A stretch of DNA of 9,257 nt. Origin: UBA11524 sp964391995. GTDB taxonomy: Bacteria > Bacillota > Clostridia > Christensenellales > Aristaeellaceae. Below, in pieces: positions 1 through 6,402 of the stretch. Position numbers and translations under genes: made by a program. Position 1 is the stretch's first letter. The number at the start of each line of letters is the position of its first letter. The notes below the pieces were generated by a model, which was given only the letters and a program-made list of their open reading frames with translations, searched no databases and was not told where the DNA came from. Location of the stretch: NCBI GenBank assembly GCA_964391995.1, contig CAYMOM010000076.1, positions 1 through 9,257 on the forward strand, read 5' to 3'.

Positions 1-589
1 CCGCGCCGGCAATCTGCGCGCCCCGGAAGAAAGGCTCCGTTTTCGGCCTGTCCGCATGATAGAACAGCTTGGTTACCAGCTTGCACACCAGCCATCCCAG
101 GCCAAAACCTAGCACAACGGAGATGAAAATGCCGTAAACCACCTTCACCCACTCGCCGCCGTTCACGCCGCTGAAGCTGCCGTGAAGGGCAATGGCGCTA
201 CCGGTCAGCCCGGCAATCAGCGCATGGCTTTCGCTGGTGGGAATGCCAAACACCCAGGCCAGCGTGGCCCAGAGCACAATGGCAAACAGCGCCGCGCTGA
301 GGGAAATAATGGCTTCGTTTGGGTCGTTACCAAAGTCCACCATGCGGGTGATGGTCTCAGCCACGGTGGCGTTGACCAGGGTCATCACCAGCACACCCAG
401 GAAGTTGAAAACCGCCGCCATCATAATCGCCGCCCTGGGGGACATGCAGCGGGTCACCACACAGGTGGCAATGGCATTGGGCGCATCCGTCCAGCCATTG
501 ACCAGAATGACGCCCAGGGTGAGTGTTACAGCCATGAACAAAAGCGGATTGGCCGTCATTTGGCCCCAGAAGTTCAGGATTGAGTCCAC
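1..589 (-). CDS. pit: PiT-family inorganic phosphate transporter, N-terminal part (cut by window edge)
   Basis: Membrane permease that takes up inorganic phosphate (as metal-phosphate or with a cation) across the cytoplasmic membrane. The 196 visible residues carry the PHO4/PiT signature NGWTDAPNAIAT (about 31-42) and the second family hallmark GIPTSESHALIAG (115-127). Hydrophobic segments lie at about 15-30, 53-72, 93-114, 119-136 and 151-172. The family is usually 330-400 residues in this type, so roughly half is missing off the left edge. I chose the GTG at 587-589: AGGAGAG (597-603 on the opposite strand) sits 7 nt upstream, and an in-frame TGA lies shortly before it. The first ATG would be residue 11 and has no comparable ribosome binding site. 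It is divergent from the methyltransferase gene. A PhoU-like partner often sits beside such genes, but none is visible here. Family assignment is firm; the exact coupling ion cannot be read from the sequence. Confidence 0.95.
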   Translation of the reverse strand, partial: MDSILNFWGQMTANPLLFMAVTLTLGVILVNGWTDAPNAIATCVVTRCMSPRAAIMMAAVFNFLGVLVMTLVNATVAETITRMVDFGNDPNEAIISLSAALFAIVLWATLAWVFGIPTSESHALIAGLTGSAIALHGSFSGVNGGEWVKVVYGIFISVVLGFGLGWLVCKLVTKLFYHADRPKTEPFFRGAQIAGA

Positions 590-637
590 CTGAGTTCTCT
601 CCTCTCCTTGTCAGCTGACGCTAAACAAATTCATCTT

Positions 638-667
638 AACATAGACCCAGGAAAAATGGAATAGCAA
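638..667 (-). promoter_or_regulatory. Candidate promoter of the phosphate transporter gene
   Basis: Read on the minus strand, TTGCTA (662-667) is followed after 18 nt by TATGTT (638-643), each matching the sigma-A consensus at 4 of 6 bases. It lies about 50 nt upstream of the GTG start in an AT-rich stretch. It is a weak but well-placed match, and other AT-rich hexamers nearby could serve instead. Confidence 0.45.
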
Positions 668-678
668 TTTTAGCTATT
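660..678. repeat. Inverted repeat AATAGC-N7-GCTATT over the pit promoter -35
   Basis: Perfect 6-bp arms (660-665 and 673-678) flank a 7-bp AT-only centre. The left arm overlaps the candidate -35 hexamer of the transporter promoter, which is where a repressor or activator site could sit. It has no T-tract typical of a terminator. A regulatory role is inference only. Confidence 0.35.
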
Positions 679-701
679 TTCCGACTTTGAAGAAAAAAAA
701 C

Positions 702-730
702 TTTACATTCCATGCACCATCCTTTATCAT
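702..730 (+). promoter_or_regulatory. Promoter of the THUMP methyltransferase gene
   Basis: TTTACA (702-707), a 17-nt spacer, then TATCAT (725-730); each hexamer matches the sigma-A consensus at 5 of 6. The expected start of transcription near 737 leaves a 5' leader of only about 18 nt. That leader holds the AAAGGAG ribosome binding site (739-745), so no room remains for a riboswitch or attenuator. Confidence 0.75.
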
Positions 731-754
731 GGAAAAGCAAAGGAGTGACTGTTT

Positions 755-1876
755 TTGAATTACTCGCAGATGACGTTTTTTGCCACAGCAGCCTTTGGGC
801 TGGAAGGCATCGTTGGTGCCGAGCTGAAGCGCCTGGGCATGAAGCAGGTGCAGCCGCAGCCGGGCGGTGCCCGCTTTACAGGCAGCATGGCTGATGCATT
901 TCTGTGCAATCTTCGCCTGCGCTGTGCCGACAGGGTGCTGCTGGTGCTGGCAGAAAAGGACTGCCGCAGCTTTGAGGAACTTTTCCAGCTGGTGAAGTCC
1001 ATCCCCTGGGAAGAGCTGATGCCGGCGGATGCGAAAATCAATGTTTCCGGTAAGTGCGCCCGCAGCCAGCTGATGAGCGTGCGGGACTGCCAGGCCATCG
1101 CCAAGAAGGCCATCATCGAGCGTCTGCGCCTGCACACCCGGCAGGAGCGCTTTCCCGAAACGGGCCCGGTGTACCCCATTGACGTGGCCCTCCACGACAA
1201 CCTGGCCCGCATCACCATCGACACCTCCGGCGAAGCGCTGAACCGCCGCGGCTACCGCACCTGGAACGGCGAGGCGCCCCTGCGGGAAACCCTGGCTGCC
1301 GCCCTGGTAGAGCTTTCCCCCTGGCGGCCCGGCATGCCGCTCCATGATCCGTGCTGCGGCACCGGCACCCTGCTGATCGAAGCTGCCTTCCGCCAGGCCC
1401 ACCGGGCGCCGGGCATGAAGCGAACCTTTGCCTGCGAGCATTTCACCTTTTTCTCCCCTGAGGAAGCTGCTGCTATCCGCCAGCAGGTGTGGGGCGAATG
1501 CGAAATGGTCAGGGTGCAGCGCATCACCGGCTCGGACATTGATCCCGCTGCCCTGGAACTGGCTTCCCGCCATGTGCGCCAAGCCGGCCTGGAGGGGAAA
1601 ATCGGCCTGAGCTGCCAGGACCTGCGCACCCTGCAATTGCCGGAGGAGAACGGCGTTTTCCTGTGCAATCCGCCCTACGGCGAGCGCCTTTCCGACAGGA
1701 AAACCTGCGAGAAGCTCTACCGGGATATGCGCCTTTTGAAGGAGCGCCACCCGGGCTGGTGCCTGTGCGCCATTTCTTCCGACCCGGCCTTCCAGCGGGC
1801 CTATGGCAAGCGTGCCGACAAAACCCGCCGCCTGTACAACGGGCGGCTTGAATGCGAATTCCTCATCTACAGATAA
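755..1876 (+). CDS. THUMP domain-containing class I SAM-dependent rRNA methyltransferase (RlmL/YpsC type)
   Basis: Predicted cytoplasmic RNA methyltransferase of the group often mislabelled as N6-adenine-specific DNA methylase; RlmL-N/YpsC relatives modify 23S rRNA guanine N2. Residues 1-60 fit the N-terminal ferredoxin-like region and about 60-160 the THUMP region. The Rossmann catalytic domain follows, with SAM-binding motif I DPCCGTGTLLIEA (198-210), acidic-loop motif GSDIDPAALELA (259-270) and catalytic motif IV NPPYGERL (305-312). The 373 residues agree with the usual 370-390. The start is TTG at 755: AAAGGAG lies 9 nt upstream, whereas the first ATG (residue 6) would be about 24 nt away. 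It has its own promoter and is monocistronic, since the next gene is convergent. A perfect hairpin begins 2 nt after its stop. The exact modified nucleotide is not shown by sequence. Confidence 0.95.
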   Translation: MNYSQMTFFATAAFGLEGIVGAELKRLGMKQVQPQPGGARFTGSMADAFLCNLRLRCADRVLLVLAEKDCRSFEELFQLVKSIPWEELMPADAKINVSGKCARSQLMSVRDCQAIAKKAIIERLRLHTRQERFPETGPVYPIDVALHDNLARITIDTSGEALNRRGYRTWNGEAPLRETLAAALVELSPWRPGMPLHDPCCGTGTLLIEAAFRQAHRAPGMKRTFACEHFTFFSPEEAAAIRQQVWGECEMVRVQRITGSDIDPAALELASRHVRQAGLEGKIGLSCQDLRTLQLPEENGVFLCNPPYGERLSDRKTCEKLYRDMRLLKERHPGWCLCAISSDPAFQRAYGKRADKTRRLYNGRLECEFLIYR

Positions 1877-1878
1877 GC

Positions 1879-1913
1879 AAGCGGCTCTCCTCCGCCATGG
1901 AAGAGAGCCGCTT
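1879..1913. repeat. Hairpin repeat, copy 1 (transcript end of the methyltransferase gene)
   Basis: Arms AAGCGGCTCTC and GAGAGCCGCTT form a perfect 11-bp stem around a 13-nt centre, and TCC/GGA inside the centre can extend it past one mismatch. It starts 2 nt after the methyltransferase stop codon. On the plus strand it is followed by CAG, not a T-run, so it resembles an RNA 3'-end stabilising hairpin or a weak terminator rather than a canonical intrinsic terminator. All 35 nt are identical to the copy at 2101-2135. Confidence 0.8.
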
Positions 1914-2022
1914 CAGACCGTCCACAAAGTACCCAATAGAAAAGATGGAAGAAAACGCAGTTTGTACGGCGGCATGAGAACGACGCATGGCTGTACAGGA
2001 GGTATGTTTCTTCAAAAGTTAT

Positions 2023-2041
2023 TCTCAGAATCATTCTGAGA
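2023..2041. repeat. Perfect 9-bp palindrome with one central base
   Basis: TCTCAGAAT-C-ATTCTGAGA reads identically on both strands apart from the central C. At DNA level this is the size and form of a dimeric regulator site. At RNA level it could fold as a 6-bp TCTCAG/CTGAGA stem. It shares GAGA (2038-2041) with the following terminator-like hairpin. Confidence 0.6.
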
Positions 2042-2062
2042 GTCTTCTGTAGACGCTCTTTT
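2038..2062 (+). terminator. Candidate intrinsic terminator, plus strand
   Basis: GAG-A-GTCT (2038-2045), loop TCTGT, then AGAC-G-CTC (2051-2058) pair with a single A/G mismatch, followed at once by TTTT (2059-2062) and CTC. The stem is short and the T-run only 4 long, so it is modest. It would stop reading from the plus strand, including read-through of the methyltransferase gene. Confidence 0.5.
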
Positions 2063-2100
2063 CTCGGCCATAATCTTCAATAGGGTTTGTGGGTAGGCTG

Positions 2101-2140
2101 AAGCGGCTCTCCTCCGCCATGGAAGAGAGCCGCTTTTCTG
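2101..2140. terminator. Hairpin repeat copy 2, bidirectional terminator between convergent genes
   Basis: Positions 2101-2135 are identical to the 35-nt hairpin at 1879-1913. On the plus strand the stem is followed by TTTTCTG, a short T-run, so it can act as a terminator for rightward transcripts. On the minus strand it begins 5 nt after the stop of the last gene of the secreted-protein operon; its 3' side continues CTTCAG, exactly as copy 1 does after the methyltransferase gene. It most likely marks the 3' end of the operon mRNA. Confidence 0.7.
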
Positions 2141-3487
2141 TTATTCGCTTTGCATAAAGAAGGTCAAAAGCTCTGCCGGCAGCGCCTTGAACAGCTTCAC
2201 CGCCAGCTCGGCTGCACCCTGCTGGGCGGCTTCGGTAATGATTTCCTCCATCTCCTCGTTCAGCTGGCCGGAAGCGTCCACCTCCACACGCTGCATGTCA
2301 TCCACCGCCCATGTGCGCTGCGGCGCATCCGACGGGGTGAAGGCCATGCCCAGCACAGGCTGTTCGCCGGGTACGCCCTCATCATCGGGCAGGTAAAGGC
2401 CGGCATTCACCTGATATTTGTCCATCACGGTGGCTTCCGCTGTGATGGTGAAATCGTCCAGCGCCTTTGCCTGCAGGTCAATGACCTGCATGTCCAGCCG
2501 CCAGCCTGTGCCGTCCTCCTTGCCGGCAGCAGCGCCGCCGGTCAGCCACAGCAGATGGTCGTTCAGGGCCTCCACCGTGCGGAATCCCAGCCGCTGGGGA
2601 TCCTGATACATCAGTATCGTCCAGGCCTTGTTGGTCTGGTCATAGAGAAACTCAACGCAAAGGTAGTAGTTTTTCTCGTTCAGTCCCCAGCCCAGCACCA
2701 GCTTCCACGCGCCGTCTGTCAGGCCCAGGGAGGCCGTTGATACCTGGGTATCACCCTCCATAACCGTCAGGGACAGGCCGCCCAGGGTGCCGCCATTGCT
2801 GTAAATCTCCTTCACGGTATAGCTGTAGCGGTTGGCATCGGCAATGGATTGACTGCTTTCCCGGATGGACTGCCACATTTCATCCGCAGGCAGGTAAGCC
2901 ACCAGGTGCTCATTCTCCGTGAAAACGTGCTGGAGGGTATCCAGCAGGCTTTCCACAGCGCCGGCCACCTGGGCATCATCAAAGCTGCGGGTCACGCAAA
3001 GGCTGCCGCCAGCGTAAGCATCGCCCATAAAGCTGCCGGTTTCCTTCCTGACAGGCAGGCTGTCCCACCAGGTTTTTGCCGCGGCGAAAAGCTCCGCCGC
3101 CACCATTTTCAGGTCAGCATGCTGGCCCGCAGCGGCACTGTCCGTATGAAAGGCGAAATAGTGGTCGGGCAGGAAGCTGAAAAGCAGGCGCATTTCTCCC
3201 TGGTCAGCCCGAACCACCGCAAGCTCACTCAGCGGCTCGCCTGAAAGGTAGAATCCGCCCTGCCCGGCGTCCTCCTGGAGGAAGAACCCCAGGCTCAGCT
3301 TTTCCAGCAGCTTTGCCAGCCCCTGGGCCAGCATGGATCCTTTGCTTTCGGGGCTGATCTGCTCCAGCAGTTCCGCCAGCTGTACCGCATCGACAGAGAA
3401 GGTTACCTGCCCCTGAAAGGCCTCGCCCAGGGCACTGCCGCACAGCATTACCAGGGCTGCAGCAAGGCACAGCAGCTTTTTCATCAT
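2141..3487 (-). CDS. Secreted protein of unknown function, third of three consecutive paralog-like genes
   Basis: I recognise no named family. The 448-residue product starts with a signal peptide (MMKK, hydrophobic 5-19, probable cleavage after SALG at 21), so it is likely exported. No lipobox, membrane anchor or sorting signal is seen. A helical region (36-66) is followed by beta-type strands, a GEPLSELAVV segment (83-92) and FSFLPDHYFAF (103-113). A charged helix (about 408-432) and a hydrophobic end close the protein. The same order occurs in the two upstream gene products, suggesting paralogy despite low identity. The start overlaps the preceding stop as ATGA. GGAGG (3495-3499, opposite strand) sits 7 nt before the first of two adjacent ATGs; the second ATG would give MKK and cannot be excluded. 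Hairpin 2101-2135 ends the operon. Confidence 0.85.
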   Translation of the reverse strand: MMKKLLCLAAALVMLCGSALGEAFQGQVTFSVDAVQLAELLEQISPESKGSMLAQGLAKLLEKLSLGFFLQEDAGQGGFYLSGEPLSELAVVRADQGEMRLLFSFLPDHYFAFHTDSAAAGQHADLKMVAAELFAAAKTWWDSLPVRKETGSFMGDAYAGGSLCVTRSFDDAQVAGAVESLLDTLQHVFTENEHLVAYLPADEMWQSIRESSQSIADANRYSYTVKEIYSNGGTLGGLSLTVMEGDTQVSTASLGLTDGAWKLVLGWGLNEKNYYLCVEFLYDQTNKAWTILMYQDPQRLGFRTVEALNDHLLWLTGGAAAGKEDGTGWRLDMQVIDLQAKALDDFTITAEATVMDKYQVNAGLYLPDDEGVPGEQPVLGMAFTPSDAPQRTWAVDDMQRVEVDASGQLNEEMEEIITEAAQQGAAELAVKLFKALPAELLTFFMQSE

Positions 3488-5004
3488 GCAGGTTCCTCCG
3501 TGTTCTCTTCGGCAGGCTCAGCTGAAGGTTTAGCAGGTACCTCGGTGGGTGCTTCGGTGGGTGCCTCGGTGACTTCGGCGGCGGATTCCTGGTTCATCCG
3601 CTGGATCATGGTCAGGCCGTTCAGGCCCAGGTCGGTCAGCATTTGCGCCAATTCCTCCTGGGAAAGGGCGGTGACATCCGCTGCGCCATCGGTGGGCAGG
3701 GTGTCCATGACCCATTTGCTGCGGGTAATCAGGTGCAGGCTGATATCCAGCGCTGCATCCGCCAGTTTGACGCTGGCATCCACATCCACCGTTACCGGAT
3801 TGGACTGCTGGCTTTTGCTGTGCATGTGCAGCTGCAGTGTCACTTCTGCCGGCTGAATCTCCTGCCAGCCTTCGCCGTTATGCTCCTCATCCGGCTTGAT
3901 GGTCACTGCCCAGGTGGTTCTGTCGTGGCTGCGGGTGTCCTCGTCCACGCTGCTGGCCTTGGTTTCTGCCAGGGTAAAGGCCAGGGCAATTGCTTTTTGC
4001 TCCTTGTCATCCGGCTCATAGCGCAGCTTGCCCTCATAGGCCGCAAAGTCTTCGCTGCCGGCGGTTTGGGTGGTTTCAAAGGCCAGCTGCTTGCCTGCAC
4101 CCTGCAGGTCAATGCTGGTCACCTTGCCGGCCTGATGGATGGTCAGGCTGTTCCATCCGTTCCATGCCAGGGGGAAGGTCATGTCTGTGCGCAGGGCATC
4201 ACCCTTGGCGGTCATTTCCCGTTCCAGAATCACGCTTCCCTCCAGGGGCAGCGCATCAATGATCTGCTCGTAATAGTACAGCCAGTTGCTGTCCAGATAA
4301 GCCTGCTGCTGGGCCTGGTTTGTTTCTCCCTGCAGCAGCGGCAGCAGGGTGGCATCCTGCAGCACATTGGCCCAAAGGGCCTTCATTTCCGCCTTCAGGG
4401 CATCGGCAGGCAGGTCATAGCGCACCAGCACAGTGGCGCTGCCGTCCTCGCTCCGGAGCACGCTGGGGGAGCTGGCATAGCCTTCCAGCCACAGCTCAAC
4501 AGCCGTTTCGTAAGGCGCCAGGGCCGGCACCCACTTGCTTTCCCAGCTGGTCTGGGGCACGTTGAGCAGGCTCAGCATAGCCGAATACAGGGAGGGATTC
4601 TCCTTTTCGGTCACGCCGGCCAGGGTGTTCAGTACGTCGCCGCCGGTGGGCAGGGTCAGCAGCACATCCGGCAGCAGGTCGCTTTTCAGATACACCGCCT
4701 GCCCGTCCCCATACAGCTGGGTCAGGCCCAGCAGTTCCTCGCCCTTCTCCACATAGGCCCGGTACTGAAAGCTGCTGCCATCGTGAATGGCGCGCAGTTC
4801 GATGGGCACGCCGTTCAGCGGAGCCAGCAGCGCAGCCCAATCCGCCTGACCGGACATGTTCAGCTTCAGGGTGCCCTTGATGCCATTGCCAAAGTCCACC
4901 TGGCGCTGCCACTTTTCCAGCAGGGTGTATTCCACCTTTGCCATGGCCGGGGTGCAGGCCAGCACCAGGGCCATGGACAGCAGCAGGCAAATCAGTTTCT
5001 TCAT
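3484..5004 (-). CDS. Secreted protein of unknown function with Thr/Glu/Pro-rich tail, second of three
   Basis: I recognise no named family. The 506-residue product has a signal peptide (MKKLICLLLS, hydrophobic to 16, probable cleavage after AMA at 22). Cys17 lies in VLAC, a poor lipobox, so a soluble secreted form is preferred, but a lipoprotein is possible. The body resembles its neighbours: a short helix (55-64), strands, GEELLGLTQLYGDGQAVYL (88-106), LLPDVLLTLP (110-119) and a strand-rich second half (255-430). A helix (448-459) is followed by LTMIQRM (464-470). Residues 474-506 are a disordered acidic tail with TEAP repeats, which the other two lack. The mature part has no cysteine. The ATG overlaps the upstream stop as ATGA, and AAAGGAGG lies 7 nt before it, inside the end of the previous gene, so translation is probably coupled. 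Confidence 0.85.
   Translation of the reverse strand: MKKLICLLLSMALVLACTPAMAKVEYTLLEKWQRQVDFGNGIKGTLKLNMSGQADWAALLAPLNGVPIELRAIHDGSSFQYRAYVEKGEELLGLTQLYGDGQAVYLKSDLLPDVLLTLPTGGDVLNTLAGVTEKENPSLYSAMLSLLNVPQTSWESKWVPALAPYETAVELWLEGYASSPSVLRSEDGSATVLVRYDLPADALKAEMKALWANVLQDATLLPLLQGETNQAQQQAYLDSNWLYYYEQIIDALPLEGSVILEREMTAKGDALRTDMTFPLAWNGWNSLTIHQAGKVTSIDLQGAGKQLAFETTQTAGSEDFAAYEGKLRYEPDDKEQKAIALAFTLAETKASSVDEDTRSHDRTTWAVTIKPDEEHNGEGWQEIQPAEVTLQLHMHSKSQQSNPVTVDVDASVKLADAALDISLHLITRSKWVMDTLPTDGAADVTALSQEELAQMLTDLGLNGLTMIQRMNQESAAEVTEAPTEAPTEVPAKPSAEPAEENTEEPA
3536..3571 (-). repeat. Three 12-bp tandem units encoding the TEAP/TEVP tail
   Basis: Units at 3536-3547, 3548-3559 and 3560-3571 read GGTACCTCGGTG, GGTGCTTCGGTG and GGTGCCTCGGTG on the plus strand and differ at one or two bases. 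On the coding strand each gives a Thr-Glu-(Ala/Val)-Pro type unit. The unit length is a multiple of three, so copy-number change would lengthen or shorten the tail in frame. Confidence 0.8.
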
Positions 5005-6347
5005 GGCGTTTCCTCCTTTATCAGCGCAGCTTGCGCCCCATCGACGATCTGTTGCCAGGTTTCTTCCGGCAGGTCAGCGGAAAGGAACAGGGTATCCTCC
5101 CCGGGCAGCAGCACCAGGCGCCGCACCAGGGCCGATGCCATGCCGGATGCCAGGCTGCTCCGGGCCTCCTCCGTCAGGGCAGCCGCCGGTTCCTCCACCC
5201 ACAAAAGGGGCATGCCGGCGGTAATCTCCATGGTGATGTCCCCATCCTCAATGATGTTCTTTCCGCGCTTCTGCTGCACCGTCACCAGGCCTGACACAGC
5301 TGGCAAGCCCGCTTCCCCGGTGAAGGCCAGCTGCGGCAGCAGCACCAGGGTGGTTTTCGTATCCGCGCCTGCCGGTGTGGTGGAAAGCTCCACGCTGCCT
5401 GTCAGCCGGGTTGCCTGTCCGTCATCGGCGCTTTCCAGGCTGATTTTCCCCGCCCAGGCGGATTTCGCGCCTGCGGACTTCATGGCATAGTCATACGTCA
5501 GCGTATAGCAGGCCTTGCCGTCCTCCTTGCGCTCCACATGGCGGGAGCAGGTCAGGGTGTTGTAATCGCCGCCCTTTACGGCAGGGGTTTTCAGGGTGAT
5601 TTCATCCCTTGTGCAGCTATCCTCCCGGCACATGCGCCAGGCGAGGTTCACTTTCCGCAGGCTGTCCGCATCCCGTCCACACTGGCCGGTGTATTCCACC
5701 CGGAGCAGGTTGCCTTCCTGGTCGCGCCACAGGGTCAGCTTCTGCTGGCCGGAAAAGATCATTCCCGCCACGCCGCAGGCCTGCATGGCCCTGGCAAATA
5801 CCTCGGTTTCGGCCTTGGGGACGGTGTAGACCGCCTTGGTCCGGGCCACGCCCATATTCTTGATGCTGGCCTTCACGCTGGATTCCTTCTTGTAGCTCTC
5901 CAGCGTCTTTCCCAGGTCTTCCAGCAGGGTGATGCCGTCCTCCAGCCAGGTTTCCCGCGGGTTTGCCAGGCTGATGCTCTCGCCGCCGCCCAGCAGGGTA
6001 TCCATAGCGCAGGCAAAGGTACCCTCCGCCCAGGAGGTCTGGATTTGCGGGCCTTCCTCCGTGGTTCGCCGGGCCAGCCAAACGGCCTCCTGACCATCCA
6101 CCAGCACCGCCACCCGGCTTACCGGGCCGCCGGCCTGCAAGCGCAGGGATAGGTGCTTCAGCAGCCCGTTCAGCTGGGCGCAGCGCTCATCATCAAAGGG
6201 CATATGGGTGCGCACATTGGCGGAAATCACCGCCTCCACATCCCCCGCCCCGTCCCACAGGGACAGCTGGGGAATCAGCTGCGGCTCTGCCATGGCCGTG
6301 CACAGGCACAGGCAGAAAACCAAGGCCAGGCAAAGGGCCTTTCGCAT
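5001..6347 (-). CDS. Secreted, cysteine-rich protein of unknown function, first of three
   Basis: I recognise no named family. The 448-residue product has a signal peptide (MRKALCLALVFCLCLCTAMA, probable cleavage after AMA at 20). The mature part carries eight cysteines (56, 113, 191, 223, 240, 245, 267, 280), against none in the next gene product, so disulfides or metal binding are possible. Layout follows the neighbours: helix LNGLLKHLSLRL (59-70), strands with VAVLVDGQEAVWLARR (79-94), a strand-rich second half, then helix LTEEARSSLASGMASALVRR (391-410) before LVLLPGEDTLFLSADL (411-426). The ATG at 6345-6347 has GGAAG 9 nt upstream. It lies 55 nt after the dusB stop with no terminator between, so cotranscription with dusB is likely. 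Its stop overlaps the next start as ATGA. A role at the cell surface is inference only. Confidence 0.85.
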   Translation of the reverse strand: MRKALCLALVFCLCLCTAMAEPQLIPQLSLWDGAGDVEAVISANVRTHMPFDDERCAQLNGLLKHLSLRLQAGGPVSRVAVLVDGQEAVWLARRTTEEGPQIQTSWAEGTFACAMDTLLGGGESISLANPRETWLEDGITLLEDLGKTLESYKKESSVKASIKNMGVARTKAVYTVPKAETEVFARAMQACGVAGMIFSGQQKLTLWRDQEGNLLRVEYTGQCGRDADSLRKVNLAWRMCREDSCTRDEITLKTPAVKGGDYNTLTCSRHVERKEDGKACYTLTYDYAMKSAGAKSAWAGKISLESADDGQATRLTGSVELSTTPAGADTKTTLVLLPQLAFTGEAGLPAVSGLVTVQQKRGKNIIEDGDITMEITAGMPLLWVEEPAAALTEEARSSLASGMASALVRRLVLLPGEDTLFLSADLPEETWQQIVDGAQAALIKEETP

Positions 6348-6402
6348 CGAAAAACACTTCCTTTACCAGCATACAACGAAGCAGCGGGTGCATTTCTTCC
6401 CA

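Larger units (their letters stand above)
1914..2100. other. Intergenic stretch between two identical hairpins, no convincing gene
   Basis: These 187 nt are more AT-rich than the flanks. The plus strand can encode short peptides, for example ATG at 1975 (MRTTHGCTGGMFLQKLFSES...) ending at 2039 and ATG at 1987 (MAVQEVCFFKSYSQNHSESL...). Neither has a ribosome binding site at a usable distance. The AGGAGGT near 1998-2004 directly abuts an ATG, which is too close. The stretch also holds the palindrome 2023-2041 and the terminator-like hairpin 2038-2062, listed separately. It could be a small RNA or an orphan leader remnant, but I see no clear promoter. Confidence 0.4.

Noticed and set aside
182..593. 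Two overlapping plus-strand open frames at the left edge
   Set aside because: Both are antisense to the PiT transporter, whose signatures on the minus strand are unmistakable.
674..1750. Long minus-strand open frame opposite the methyltransferase gene
   Set aside because: The plus strand carries all methyltransferase motifs and a matching promoter and ribosome binding site; the minus frame has low-complexity content and no start signals.
1879..2135. The two hairpins as ends of a transposable element (MITE)
   Set aside because: The hairpins are in direct orientation as whole units, no target-site duplication is seen, and each sits at the 3' end of a gene, which fits terminator or mRNA-end function better.
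3484..5004. Lipoprotein call for the middle secreted protein based on Cys17
   Set aside because: The residues before Cys17 (VLA) fit a lipobox poorly and a good AxA signal peptidase I site follows at 20-22; kept only as an alternative.
3643..5490. Very long open frame on the plus strand (615 codons), antisense to the secreted-protein genes
   Set aside because: The product is rich in His, Gln and Gly without domains, it has no ribosome binding site, and it lies opposite genes with signal peptides, proper starts and coupled overlaps. It results from the GC-rich codon use of the real genes.
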